Positions 34,139-43,200 of a stretch of DNA of 64,000 nt are shown here, piece after piece. The notes under the pieces are model-generated. The model searched no databases. It saw nothing but the letters and a program-made list of their open reading frames with translations, and had not been told where the DNA came from. The stretch comes from UBA7662 sp943369355 (GTDB lineage Bacteria; Bacteroidota; Bacteroidia; UBA7662). The position numbers and the translations under genes were made by a program. Position 1 is the first letter of the stretch, and each line of letters starts with the position of its first letter. The DNA lies in NCBI GenBank assembly GCA_943369355.1, contig CALRMX020000003.1, positions 310,001 to 374,000 on the forward strand, in the 5' to 3' direction.

Positions 34139-34704
34139 GCCAGTAGAAGCTCCATCAACGAGTCGAACGACCGATGAGGAGCATATATTCGATCGTGGTA
34201 CACATTGGCTTGCAGTTGCAAAGCTACTACCTTGTTGTTGTCACGATGCACTTCGATGAGGATATTCCCCCATTTTTGATCTAATGGCTCCCCCGCCATC
34301 GTTTCTGAACGCATGCGAGGTTTGAGGTAAATACGTTGCAATTCAATCACCCTCTCGCCTGCACTTTTTATTTTACGGTCGGCATGATACAAGCGGTAGT
34401 CCTGCTGCAAAAGCAATTGCTTAAAGTAGTCGGCAAGGTGGTCGTAATCACTTTCGGTAGTGGGTTCTGCCTGCCAGCGAAAACCCGACGATGCTGCCGA
34501 CTCAAGCCGGATGAAGGTATCGGAGCGATTCCCTAGCAAATTAAGCTGATACTCTTGTTTCAACAACTGCACTATTGACGTGGCCTCCCAGTTAACCTGA
34601 TCGCGTAAAAAACGATTGCTTCGATTTAGTGGCTCGTGTATTTCGGGGCCCTTGGTGCCTGAATGGGTAAACAAGCGTTGAATTTGTTCGAACAGTCCTG
34701 CCAT
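34135..34704 (-). CDS. Hypothetical protein
   Basis: A 189-residue soluble protein, rich in charged and aromatic residues (IQRLFTHSG at the start, DYDHLADYFKQLLLQQDYRLYHADRK in the middle), with two predicted alpha-beta halves. I recognise no family or catalytic motif. It is convergent with the preceding gene (four-base overlap) and is transcribed alone from the 34705-34952 region. Confidence 0.6.
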   Translation of the reverse strand: MAGLFEQIQRLFTHSGTKGPEIHEPLNRSNRFLRDQVNWEATSIVQLLKQEYQLNLLGNRSDTFIRLESAASSGFRWQAEPTTESDYDHLADYFKQLLLQQDYRLYHADRKIKSAGERVIELQRIYLKPRMRSETMAGEPLDQKWGNILIEVHRDNNKVVALQLQANVYHDRIYAPHRSFDSLMELLLA

Positions 34705-34952
34705 GCGCTTTTCTACATTAACCCCGAATAGCCCAATTAGTTGCGGTAGACAATGAAATTATCGCTTTGAACCACGAGAGAGTCGTTAACAGACACGTTA
34801 GTACGCTAATTTGGCAGCAGGACACTACTAACTGTGGGGGTAGCCGGCTCTGCCGGTTAGAGAATCTGCATTTCAGACGAAAAAGCGTATGCTCCGTTTG
34901 AAGACACTACTAAATTCTTCTTAAAGAGCTTGGGCTAAGAAGAAAACCTCCA
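34705..34952. other. 248-base gene-free stretch with a GC hairpin
   Basis: Holds a perfect hairpin CCGGC (34844-34848), TCT, GCCGG (34852-34856), extendable by a few weaker pairs, but no T run follows on either strand. No open frame of note and no foldable tRNA were found. The promoter of the 34135-34704 gene should lie here. Confidence 0.4.
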
Positions 34953-36122
34953 TCACTCTTCCCCTACATCCTCATCCGTATCGGTATCGGCTTTCCCGTA
35001 AAGTAGCTCCAGCAAATCTTCTTTCCAAAGGCTGTAAGCGCCGCTAGTTTTATTGCTTAGCACGATGATGCAACTTTCGTCGTGCGGGAGATGCACCAAA
35101 AGCGATTTAAACCCTCGCCACCAACCCATATGAAAATTCACCTGAAAGCCCTTTTCGTGCTGGTATACCCGCCATCCAAAGCCGTAGTTGGCACCGCGGC
35201 GCTTATCGGGGTTATGCGGGCTTAAAGCAAGCATCAACGTTTGTGGCTTCAGCAATTTATACCGAAACAAAGCTTGTTCCCAGCGGTATAAATCTTCTAC
35301 TGTGCTGTATACACCCTTGTCGCCATTTACACCGTTAAAATAATACTGCCGCGTGATGGGATTAAAATACCCACTGTGGCCAATGAGTGCTTCTTCCAAC
35401 CTACCCGGTCGGCGAGGATCGAATACAAAACTGTCTTTCATACCTGCCGGGCGAAACAGAAATCGTTGAGCGTAGTCGCTAAACCGTAATCCACTTACTT
35501 TTTCGACCAAACAAGCCAAAAGTACATATCCTGTATTGCTGTAATCGTAGCGTCGATTGGGCGGGAAAAAAGGAGGGAAACGATTACTGATAATTTCTTC
35601 TAATACCTTTTGATTGTCGATATAATCGGAACGATTGCGGTAGCGTTCGTCGAGGTCGTACATATAATTGGAGAGTCCTCCGCGGTGGCTCAGCAGCAAG
35701 CGTGGGGTAATGCCTGCATGTGGGAAGTTGGGCCACCAGTTGGTAAGGTCTGCATCGATATCGAGCTTGCCTTGTTCGTACAACTGCAATACGGCCACGG
35801 CGGTAAACTGCTTCGAAACAGATGCAAGTTCAAAGACCGATTGCGTCGTGAGTGAATCCTTTTCGCGTAACGAATTGATGCCAAAAGCTTTATTGTATAA
35901 CAAATGTCCTCGATGCGCAACCAATACAGCTCCATTAAAACCCGCCCGTACTGCGCGTAAGCGTACCAGCGAGTCGATGGCTTGCGCCTTCCGCGCGAGA
36001 TCGGCTGGGTCGTTCAGGAACCGTTCGGCGCCATAAAACGAAGCTGCTTCGGTTTGGCGTTGTTCGTTAGCAGTACAAGCGGCTAGGCTTATCGTTATGA
36101 ACAGGGCAAAAACGAGACGCAT
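34953..36122 (-). CDS. Serine hydrolase lipoprotein (class C beta-lactamase-like)
   Basis: A 389-residue lipoprotein (lipobox LAAC, Cys16). The penicillin-binding-protein-like fold is shown by the S101-V-S-K104 nucleophile motif in ELASVSKQF, a YSN second motif in RRYDYSNTGYVLL, and a C-terminal HMGWWRGF in place of KTG. Such proteins act as D-aminopeptidases or esterases more often than as lactamases. ATG 36122 is preferred to an in-frame TTG at 36125; it overlaps the purL stop by one base, so it is read from purL mRNA. Confidence 0.85.
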   Translation of the reverse strand: MRLVFALFITISLAACTANEQRQTEAASFYGAERFLNDPADLARKAQAIDSLVRLRAVRAGFNGAVLVAHRGHLLYNKAFGINSLREKDSLTTQSVFELASVSKQFTAVAVLQLYEQGKLDIDADLTNWWPNFPHAGITPRLLLSHRGGLSNYMYDLDERYRNRSDYIDNQKVLEEIISNRFPPFFPPNRRYDYSNTGYVLLACLVEKVSGLRFSDYAQRFLFRPAGMKDSFVFDPRRPGRLEEALIGHSGYFNPITRQYYFNGVNGDKGVYSTVEDLYRWEQALFRYKLLKPQTLMLALSPHNPDKRRGANYGFGWRVYQHEKGFQVNFHMGWWRGFKSLLVHLPHDESCIIVLSNKTSGAYSLWKEDLLELLYGKADTDTDEDVGEE

Positions 36123-38341
36123 CAAGCATTTAACAGCTTGCCCAAGGCGTTGTCGTATTTTTCGGCTACCTCGCCAATGCTGCCGTATGTCATTCCGTCG
36201 ATAGACAATTCACCTTCGGTTACGGTACCCAACAAACGGAAAGCTATTCCAGACTCGCGCAGTACGCGTTCTAAAACAGGCTGCTCATGCGGATCGATGC
36301 TGATAACAGCACGGCTTTGCGCCTCACCAAATAAGTAAGCATCGGTTCGCAATTCAGGATTGGTGGTAATGGAAAAACCGAGACGGTTGTAAAAGCACGA
36401 CTCAATGAGACTGATATACAATCCGCCATCGCTTACATCATGCATCGATTCGGCTAATTGCTTTTCGCGGATACGCTTTAAGGTTGCATGCAACAGTAAC
36501 TCTTGCTCGAGCTCAAAAGCTGGACAGCTGCTGTGTTTGATGCCGTGGTAACTGTATACGTATTGTGAGCTACCCATATCGTTGCTGCTTTTGCCCAACA
36601 AATAAATCAAGTCGCCCGGTTGACGGAAAAACAAAGTAGTTTGTTGCGCTTTCTGATCCAATACGCCAACCATCCCGATTACTGGCGATGGGAAAACAGG
36701 TCCTTCGAACGACGATTGGTTGTAAAAACTTACATTTCCACCCGTAACTGGAGTACCTAGCGCTTTGCAGGCATCTCCCATGCCTTGAATGGCTCCTACA
36801 AACTGCCAATACACTTCGGGATTATAAGGATTACCAAAGTTCAAACAGTTGGTTATCGCAACAGGCTCTCCGCCCGAACATACAATATTACGTGCCGCTT
36901 CGGCCACCGCAATTGCAGTGCCTTTGCGCGGGTCGGCATAGATGTAGCGTGAGTTGCAGTCAACGGTTAAAGCTAAGGCCTTGTCGGTACCACGTACATC
37001 CACAATGGCTGCGTCAGACGGTAAATTGGTGCTCATATTGACCGTTCCTACCGTGCTATCGTATTGTTGATAGACCCATTTCTTGGAACAGAGATTTGGA
37101 TGTGTGGCCAAATGGTCCATCACTTCTTGCAACGATTTAGGTTGTGGTACTGCTGCGTTGTCGTAAGCCGCGATGTGTTTGAGGTAAGCAGGCTCAGTGT
37201 ACTCACGGTGGTAAACAGGAGCGCCACCACCCAACACTAAACTTTCGGCTGGCACATCGGCCACCAACTCACCGTGCATGTAAAAATGTAGCCGGTCGCC
37301 ATCTACTACTTCCCCGATTTGTACGCAGTTGAGATCCCACTTTTCGAAAACATCCAGGATGGCTTGCTCATGACCCTTCTTGGCAACTATGAGCATGCGT
37401 TCCTGCGATTCCGACAATAATATTTCCCAAGGCTTCATGTTTTGCTGGCGGGTAGGCACGCGGTCGAGGTGAATGACCATGCCCGCTTCGCCTTTTGCAC
37501 TCATTTCGGAAGTAGAGCAGATAATTCCGGCTGCACCCATATCCTGCATCCCGATAATAGCATCGGTTTGGATGGCTTCGAGCGTTGCCTCAAGCAGCAA
37601 CTTTTCCTGAAAAGGATCACCCACCTGAACCGAGGGCAAGTCCTGAGCCGAATCTTCGGTGATGTCTTTCGATGCAAAAGCGGCCCCATGGATGCCATCT
37701 TTGCCGGTATGAGAACCTACGATAAACACTGGATTTCCCGCACCATACGAGATGGCCTTAACAGTTTTACCGCCCTCAACGATGCCAACCGACATGGCAT
37801 TTACCAAGGGGTTCACGGTAAAGCAGTCATCGAAATACACTTCACCACCTACCGTTGGAACGCCGAAGGCATTCCCGTAGTCGCCTATGCCTTTCACTAC
37901 TCCACGGATGATCCATTTGGTACGTTCTTCGTCGAGCCGGCCAAAACGCAATGAATTCAGCTGTGCAATAGGCCTTGCTCCCATCGTAAAAATATCGCGG
38001 TTGATTCCGCCTACGCCTGTTGCTGCGCCCTGATAAGGCTCAATGGCCGAAGGGTGATTGTGCGATTCTATTTTGAACGCACAGGCCACACCATCACCAA
38101 TATCTACCAAGCCTGCGTTTTCTTCGCCGGCTTTAGCCAGCATCCTGTCGCCATCTTTGGGAAGCGTTTTAAGCCAAACTATGCTGTTTTTGTACGAGCA
38201 GTGTTCGCTCCACATCACCGAGTATATACTCAATTCGTTAAAATTAGGCGTACGCCCAAGTATTGAACATATTTTATCGAATTCTTCGGGCAACAAACCC
38301 AATTGTTGGGCGGTGGCTACATCGGTTAGTTGTGCTTCCAC
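36122..38341 (-). CDS. purL: Phosphoribosylformylglycinamidine synthase subunit PurL (small form)
   Basis: A 739-residue enzyme of purine synthesis that makes formylglycinamidine ribonucleotide from FGAR, ATP and ammonia. It has SVMWSEHCSYKNS near the N terminus, KIESHNHPSAIEPYQGAATGVGGI as the catalytic segment, and a second MJ-repeat with ADPRKGTAIAVAEAARNIVCSGGEPVA. At this length it is the small form that needs PurS and PurQ, which are not in the window. The next pathway gene, purM, is 16 kb away. It is five bases after the 38347 gene. Confidence 0.95.
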   Translation of the reverse strand: MEAQLTDVATAQQLGLLPEEFDKICSILGRTPNFNELSIYSVMWSEHCSYKNSIVWLKTLPKDGDRMLAKAGEENAGLVDIGDGVACAFKIESHNHPSAIEPYQGAATGVGGINRDIFTMGARPIAQLNSLRFGRLDEERTKWIIRGVVKGIGDYGNAFGVPTVGGEVYFDDCFTVNPLVNAMSVGIVEGGKTVKAISYGAGNPVFIVGSHTGKDGIHGAAFASKDITEDSAQDLPSVQVGDPFQEKLLLEATLEAIQTDAIIGMQDMGAAGIICSTSEMSAKGEAGMVIHLDRVPTRQQNMKPWEILLSESQERMLIVAKKGHEQAILDVFEKWDLNCVQIGEVVDGDRLHFYMHGELVADVPAESLVLGGGAPVYHREYTEPAYLKHIAAYDNAAVPQPKSLQEVMDHLATHPNLCSKKWVYQQYDSTVGTVNMSTNLPSDAAIVDVRGTDKALALTVDCNSRYIYADPRKGTAIAVAEAARNIVCSGGEPVAITNCLNFGNPYNPEVYWQFVGAIQGMGDACKALGTPVTGGNVSFYNQSSFEGPVFPSPVIGMVGVLDQKAQQTTLFFRQPGDLIYLLGKSSNDMGSSQYVYSYHGIKHSSCPAFELEQELLLHATLKRIREKQLAESMHDVSDGGLYISLIESCFYNRLGFSITTNPELRTDAYLFGEAQSRAVISIDPHEQPVLERVLRESGIAFRLLGTVTEGELSIDGMTYGSIGEVAEKYDNALGKLLNA

Positions 38342-38346
38342 GGTAA

Positions 38347-38808
38347 TTATTTATTAGACTGGACTTTAGTTAATTCTTCGCGCAATAATCTTCCCTCTAC
38401 ATCAAATACGAGGGCTGTGCTTTGTTTTTCACAGTCGACTTTCAATTGCGTTTCGATACCCCCAGGTAATTCGTAACGCATGACTTCGCGAATTTTGCAA
38501 TTTGGAAACCGCTCCTGTAAAATGCGAACGGAAGTGTAGGTAAGCGAAGCTTCGGTGATGACGGTGCGGGTCGCAACCCAATTCAAACTCTTGTCGTAGG
38601 TCGACTCTTGAGGAGCACCTAAATGTTTGTATTTCACCAACCAGCCAGCCTTCGTTTTTCTGAATTCAGGTGCTTCAGCAGCAGGATATTTATCTCTGAA
38701 GCCCATCAACAGCTCTAGCGGTACTTTTTTTTGTTTCACACGCTGCGCCAAGAGTGGTTGTACCGACCCTGTGATGACGATAAAAAGGAAAAGAAATCGA
38801 AGTGCCAT
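38347..38808 (-). CDS. Hypothetical periplasmic protein (PepSY-like)
   Basis: A 153-residue protein with a signal peptide (cut near LLAQ, residue 21). The mature part has two similar beta-alpha halves (FRDKYPAAEAPEFRKTKAGWLVKY and LQERFPNCKIREVMRYELPG), as in PepSY-like putative beta-lactamase-inhibitor proteins of Bacteroidota. ATG 38808 gives a clean signal peptide; a TTG at 38853 would not. It is five bases upstream of purL, so it leads that operon. Family assignment is by pattern only. Confidence 0.6.
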   Translation of the reverse strand: MALRFLFLFIVITGSVQPLLAQRVKQKKVPLELLMGFRDKYPAAEAPEFRKTKAGWLVKYKHLGAPQESTYDKSLNWVATRTVITEASLTYTSVRILQERFPNCKIREVMRYELPGGIETQLKVDCEKQSTALVFDVEGRLLREELTKVQSNK

Positions 38809-38817
38809 AAACGTTGG

Positions 38818-38825
38818 CAAAATTA
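38818..38825 (-). promoter_or_regulatory. Candidate -7 box (TAATTTTG) of the purL operon
   Basis: Exact TAnnTTTG match on the minus strand, nine bases before ATG 38808. A TTG lies 25 bases upstream of it, slightly beyond the usual spacing. Confidence 0.4.
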
Positions 38826-39009
38826 ACCCTTTTGACCGTATTCGAGGAAACAAATCGAGATACTTATATTAATTTTATTCATATATGTTTTTAAGAGGTA
38901 ATAGACCCTCATTTTTGAATCTTTCGATGAAATTGAATAGTATTTTTATAAAAATCACCTTTCGGATGGAAGATTTTTCGTTGTTTTGCGAAAACTTTAC
39001 ACCAAACCA

Positions 39010-41199
39010 ATGAATACGTACCGCAAAGAAGCTATCATCCATCTGCGTAACCGTGCCAGCATCCCGGTAAACGCGCCAGGAAAAAAAATCAGCGAAATTT
39101 TTGGAGCAAACGTCTTTAACAAAAAGGCGATGCGTGAATATCTCGCCGAAGATGTATACAAGAGCCTAATCCACTCTATCGAAAATGGCGGGAAAGTCGA
39201 CAGTACTATCGCCGAACAAGTTGCTGCTGGCATGAAAAACTGGGCCATTAGCAAAGGTGCAACCCACTACACCCACTGGTTTCAGCCCCTCACTGGAGCA
39301 ACAGCAGAAAAACACGATGCCTTTTTCTCTATCAACGGTCAAGGAGAGCCAGTAGAAGCTTTCGCTGGAAGTGCACTCGTTCAACAAGAACCAGACGCAT
39401 CTAGCTTTCCTAACGGCGGAATTCGTAATACCTTCGAAGCCCGTGGTTATACCGCTTGGGATCCGAGTTCACCGGCCTTCATTTTACAAGGCCCAGCCGG
39501 CAATACCCTTTGTATTCCAACCATCTTTGTTTCGTATACCGGCGAATCGCTCGATTATAAGTCGCCGCTTCTTAAATCAATCAATGCTGTAGAAGAAGCT
39601 GGTGTAGCCGTATGTCAGTATTTTGACAAAAACATCACCAAAGTATATCCTACCCTCGGTATCGAGCAGGAATATTTCTTGGTAGATAACGCCCTGTTTA
39701 TGGCGCGCCCCGATTTGATGATGAGCGGCCGCACTTTGTTCGGTCATGCTCCTGCACGTGGTCAGCAACTCGAAGACCATTATTTTGGTTCGATCCCCGA
39801 GCGAGTTCATGCCTTTATGGTAGACTTGGAGTATGAAGCGCTCACCTTAGGAATTCCGCTGAAAACCCGTCACAACGAAGTGGCCCCTGGTCAGTTTGAA
39901 TGTGCTCCACTTTTCGAAGAAATTAACCTGGCTGTAGATCACAACCAATTGTTGATGGACCTCATGGAGAAAATTGCCAAGCGCCACAACTTGCGTGTAT
40001 TGCTGCATGAAAAACCTTTTGCTGGGGTAAATGGCTCGGGCAAACACAACAACTGGTCGCTGAGCACCAATACCGGCAAAAATTTGCTTTCTCCGGGTAA
40101 AACGCCAAAGAACAACCTCATGTTCCTGACGTTTTTCGTGAATACCATTAAAGCCTTCCACGACCATGCCGACCTCATCCGTTCGGCCATTGCCTCAGCC
40201 TCCAACGACCACCGACTGGGAGCCAACGAAGCCCCACCAGCCATCATGTCTATTTTCTTGGGCAGCATGCTGAGCCGAGTTCTCGACGAGATTGAAAAGG
40301 GCAAAATTGAGCACAACGAGACCGAAGTACGCAACTTAATGAGTCACAGCATCAAGGCTATCCCCGAAATTTTGCTCGACAATACCGACCGTAACCGTAC
40401 TTCACCCTTTGCCTTTACGGGTAATAAGTTCGAATTGCGTGCTGTAGGCTCTTCGGCCAACTGTGCACAGGCGATGACCGTGCTGAATACAGCCATGGCA
40501 AAAACCCTGAACGAATTCAAAAAAGAAGTTGACAAACTCATTGGCGATGGCGACAGTCGCGATACTGCCATTCTGACCATTCTTCAGAAGTACATCAAAC
40601 AAACCAAAAAAATCCGCTTCGAAGGAAACGGTTACGGTGAAGAATGGATGAAAGAAGCCGAAAAGCGCGGACTTGCCAATGTAAAAACCACGCCTCATGC
40701 ACTTGATGCCATGGGCACCAAAAAGGCCTTCGAATTGTTCGAAAAAATGGGCATCTACACCCATCGCGAACTCGAAGCCCGTCACGAGATAGAGCTCGAA
40801 AACTACACCAAAAAGATTCAGATTGAGTCGCGCATCATGGGCGATCTCGCCATGACCAAGGTAGTTCCTGCAGCACTTGCCTTCCAAGAAAAGCTCACCT
40901 CTGCCATTCAACAGCAAAAAGCCTTAGGTATAAGCGACAAAGTGCTTAAGCCACAAGTTGAACTCGCATCTGAAATTGCTGAGCGTATTGGCATCATCTT
41001 AACCAACGTAACTGCAATGGTAGATGCTCGTCGTAGTGCGAACAAAGCCGATTCTGCACGCACTATGGCCATCGAGTATTGCGAAAAGGTGAAGCCATTC
41101 TTCGATATCATCCGTTACCAAGCCGATAAACTTGAACTGCGGATCGATGACGAGCTCTGGCCTTTGCCAAAATACCGTGAGCTACTTTTCTTAAAATAA
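39010..41199 (+). CDS. glnA: Type III glutamine synthetase
   Basis: A 729-residue enzyme that makes glutamine from glutamate, ammonia and ATP, forming dodecamers of the GSIII class. Class landmarks are HYTHWFQPLTGATAEKHD, the glutamate/metal motif LGIEQEYFLVD, KTRHNEVAPGQFE, and GVNGSGKHNNWSL. The length fits GSIII and is far above GSI or GSII. ATG 39010 is chosen over an in-frame TTG at 38986. It is monocistronic, with a bidirectional terminator after it. The 200 bases upstream probably hold nitrogen control, but no site was recognised. Confidence 0.96.
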   Translation: MNTYRKEAIIHLRNRASIPVNAPGKKISEIFGANVFNKKAMREYLAEDVYKSLIHSIENGGKVDSTIAEQVAAGMKNWAISKGATHYTHWFQPLTGATAEKHDAFFSINGQGEPVEAFAGSALVQQEPDASSFPNGGIRNTFEARGYTAWDPSSPAFILQGPAGNTLCIPTIFVSYTGESLDYKSPLLKSINAVEEAGVAVCQYFDKNITKVYPTLGIEQEYFLVDNALFMARPDLMMSGRTLFGHAPARGQQLEDHYFGSIPERVHAFMVDLEYEALTLGIPLKTRHNEVAPGQFECAPLFEEINLAVDHNQLLMDLMEKIAKRHNLRVLLHEKPFAGVNGSGKHNNWSLSTNTGKNLLSPGKTPKNNLMFLTFFVNTIKAFHDHADLIRSAIASASNDHRLGANEAPPAIMSIFLGSMLSRVLDEIEKGKIEHNETEVRNLMSHSIKAIPEILLDNTDRNRTSPFAFTGNKFELRAVGSSANCAQAMTVLNTAMAKTLNEFKKEVDKLIGDGDSRDTAILTILQKYIKQTKKIRFEGNGYGEEWMKEAEKRGLANVKTTPHALDAMGTKKAFELFEKMGIYTHRELEARHEIELENYTKKIQIESRIMGDLAMTKVVPAALAFQEKLTSAIQQQKALGISDKVLKPQVELASEIAERIGIILTNVTAMVDARRSANKADSARTMAIEYCEKVKPFFDIIRYQADKLELRIDDELWPLPKYRELLFLK

Positions 41200-41220
41200 A
41201 AAGCCACACTGAAATTGAAA

Positions 41221-41250
41221 AACCCCTGAAACTTGAAGATTTCAGGGGTT
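41221..41250. terminator. Bidirectional terminator between glnA and the lipocalin-like genes
   Basis: Eleven-base perfect stem AACCCCTGAAA (41221-41231) and TTTCAGGGGTT (41240-41250), loop of eight bases, with T runs on both strands. Confidence 0.9.
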
Positions 41251-41256
41251 TTATTT

Positions 41257-41715
41257 TTATTTGGCTGAAAAAATAAAGGTATATCTATCTATGCCCGTAC
41301 CGCTGGGGCTATCGAAATAAGCCCGCATATTCTGGTCGGTTAATTCCTCAATGACTAACGAAATGGTATCACCGGGAGCATTGATGTCTAAAAACAACTC
41401 GTCGCGCAAGGTCCACGTTCCTTTCACAGTTTGAGGGTCGGCCGCATTGCACTTTCGCCCTCCTTCACCGATAAACAATTGCCCTTCGCTCCTAAATCGA
41501 TATTCGTTGTCGCGTTCGCAGGCATCATACAAGATGGCGAAAACCGAACCACCTCCGTTTACACCTGGTGTGGTAAGCAAAAGATCTTTAATGATCCAGG
41601 TTTTAGGTCGTAAAATTTCGGCACGTGTACGAGGGAAATCGTAGTCGAGCTGCTCACAAGAAGGAAACAGCAAGCCAATCCCGAACCACAAACCTATAAT
41701 TCGCCCTGCTCGCAT
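41257..41715 (-). CDS. Lipocalin-like lipoprotein, copy A
   Basis: A 152-residue lipoprotein (LLFPSC, Cys20). The mature part shows the pattern common to three tandem genes here: a tryptophan near the start (KTWIIKDL), then YDACERDNEYRF, a cysteine after a strand (GGRKC), a GTWTL strand and a final YTFIFS strand. The two cysteines may pair. This resembles the lipocalin-like small lipoproteins abundant in Bacteroidota; ligand unknown. It follows copy B after one base, so the two share an mRNA. Confidence 0.7.
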   Translation of the reverse strand: MRAGRIIGLWFGIGLLFPSCEQLDYDFPRTRAEILRPKTWIIKDLLLTTPGVNGGGSVFAILYDACERDNEYRFRSEGQLFIGEGGRKCNAADPQTVKGTWTLRDELFLDINAPGDTISLVIEELTDQNMRAYFDSPSGTGIDRYTFIFSAK

Positions 41716-41716
41716 A

Positions 41717-42157
41717 TTAGCGTTTGGTATATACCAACTCGTTCACCACATTGTTGGAAGCAGTAAATCTTAGCTTCATCTCAGAAGTGCTAATCGAATT
41801 GATGGTACGTTTGGTTGTGTCCAAATCATCGATGATCCGAAGATCAGTATCGCCAACAAGTGCCCACTGAATGGTGTCGCGCTGTGGACTTGAACTGAAA
41901 CACTTCAATGCACCCTCATCCACAATAAATCTGCTACTATCGCCGAAAATGAACAAATTATCGCGTTCACATTCGGGATAGTTCGACGTATAAATAGAAA
42001 TCCGATTGGCACCAATCACTTGCACGTGATCGGTTAACTGCCAACTTCCACTCCTTAACAACTCATCGTTTGTGGGAGGAATAGTTGGGACTTCGTCTTT
42101 TTTACAAGCCGAAATAACAAGAACAAGAACTGCAAGCCATGTGAATTTTCTGAACAT
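41717..42157 (-). CDS. Lipocalin-like lipoprotein, copy B
   Basis: A 146-residue paralogue of the flanking genes. MFRKFTWLAVLVLVISAC gives a clear lipobox (Cys18); an in-frame ATG at 42184 would add nine residues and weaken the signal peptide, so 42157 is chosen. Shared landmarks are SGSWQLTDH, YPECERDNLFIF, ALKC, TIQWALVG and LVYTKR. It has diverged from copy A to modest identity, mostly at the Trp, Cys and Arg-Asp positions. Confidence 0.7.
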   Translation of the reverse strand: MFRKFTWLAVLVLVISACKKDEVPTIPPTNDELLRSGSWQLTDHVQVIGANRISIYTSNYPECERDNLFIFGDSSRFIVDEGALKCFSSSPQRDTIQWALVGDTDLRIIDDLDTTKRTINSISTSEMKLRFTASNNVVNELVYTKR

Positions 42158-42216
42158 ATCCGGAAGAATGAAAGGCACGAACATAAGTCAATAAGGGCTT
42201 TTTTCCAAGTTATAAA

Positions 42217-42248
42217 TGAAAAAGCCACCTGTGGTTAAACAGATGGCT
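42217..42248 (-). terminator. Terminator between lipocalin copies C and B
   Basis: Ten-base stem AGCCACCTGT (42223-42232) and ACAGATGGCT (42239-42248) with one mismatch, followed on the minus strand by a T run. It separates copy C from copies B and A. Confidence 0.75.
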
Positions 42249-42267
42249 CTTCCTCGATTCGTACCTT

Positions 42268-42744
42268 CTAGTACTTCTTAAACTGCCATTCCTGGACGAA
42301 ATCAGGAAAGATTTGAGGAAACTTAAAACGAATGCTAAAGGTAGAATCGTTGATTTGATAAACCTTGGTTTTTACTTGTTCATCGTAAATGGTAAAACTC
42401 AAGGTGCTATCTCTTTCCTGGTACGACCAATTTGTGGTATACAACCGAGGTTCGCCGGGTTCACAAAGTTGAAGCATTCGGTCAATCTCCAATTTGTTCT
42501 GCGCCTTAAACGAAAATTTATCGTCGTAGTCGCAGCTTTCAAGCATGATTTCATAAAAATTGAAGTTTTCACCCGTAGAAGGGTTTTTAGCTTCCCACGA
42601 AGCCAAGCGCCATGAGCTAGCCTGAATACGCTGTTCGATTGTACGCTGGACCGGTACAGGAACGGGAGGAAGAATTTCGTCGTCTTTGCACGACACGGCC
42701 AAGGTTCCCATGAGGAAGATGGCAAGGATGGTTTTTACATGCAT
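42268..42744 (-). CDS. Lipocalin-like lipoprotein, copy C
   Basis: A 158-residue lipoprotein (MGTLAVSC, Cys19), start at ATG 42744 rather than the upstream GTG. It shares the pattern of copies A and B: SSWRLASW, LESCDYDDKFSFK, QLC, TTNWSYQE and a C-terminal EWQFKKY strand. The conserved two cysteines and Trp residues suggest the same eight-stranded fold. A terminator follows it, so it is expressed apart from copies B and A. Confidence 0.7.
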   Translation of the reverse strand: MHVKTILAIFLMGTLAVSCKDDEILPPVPVPVQRTIEQRIQASSWRLASWEAKNPSTGENFNFYEIMLESCDYDDKFSFKAQNKLEIDRMLQLCEPGEPRLYTTNWSYQERDSTLSFTIYDEQVKTKVYQINDSTFSIRFKFPQIFPDFVQEWQFKKY

Positions 42745-42834
42745 TGTAGTTGGGTTTAAATACGAACCCAACACCTTGAATTTTGTGCCAACCGACTTAG
42801 CAGTTTACTACCAAAACATGACAAAAAACGACGA

Positions 42835-43200
42835 TTAGGTCTGATTTCCTTGACGCCTTTCGAATCCTCGGTTAATTCCTTCGAGCAGCGACTGCACGAA
42901 ACTAAATAGAAGACTAAACCAAAATGCCGCCCAAAAGCCATCTACCTTAAAAGCAGGCACCAGTTCACTGGCGATGAGAATTATCACGGCATTAATCACC
43001 AATAAAAATAGCCCAAAAGAAAAAAGTGTAATGGGAATGGTTAGCAAGATGAGTAAAGGCTTGAGTAACGCATTCAGCGCTACAAGAACCAGAGCTACCA
43101 ATACCCCTGTTAAAAAATCATCGACATGAACCCCCGGTAGCAGCCATTCGCTAATCATTACGGCCATAGCCGCCATAATCAATTGGGCTAATTGTTTCAT
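42835..43200 (-). CDS. Phage holin family IV-like membrane protein
   Basis: A 121-residue protein with four hydrophobic segments and a charged C terminus (EGINRGFERRQGNQT). NALLKPLLILLTIPITLFSFGLFLLVINA is the hallmark region (about residues 42-71) of the mycobacterial four-helix holin superfamily, which is widespread in non-phage genomes and of unknown role. Its ATG overlaps the stop of the T9SS nuclease gene (ATGA), so its translation is coupled to that gene. No phage gene is nearby. Confidence 0.85.
   Translation of the reverse strand: MKQLAQLIMAAMAVMISEWLLPGVHVDDFLTGVLVALVLVALNALLKPLLILLTIPITLFSFGLFLLVINAVIILIASELVPAFKVDGFWAAFWFSLLFSFVQSLLEGINRGFERRQGNQT

Noticed and set aside
34841..34859. 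Hairpin as a terminator
   Set aside because: The stem is good but there is no T run on either strand and it is not directly after a gene end.
34841..34885. tRNA-like sequence near the hairpin
   Set aside because: Parts look like a D arm and an anticodon arm, but no acceptor or T stem can be paired.
37442..37954. Open frame antisense to purL
   Set aside because: Same reason: full overlap with a housekeeping gene and no recognisable protein pattern.
42835..43200. Holin family protein as a sign of a prophage
   Set aside because: The four-helix holin IV family is common in bacterial chromosomes and no integrase, capsid, tail or lysis gene is nearby.
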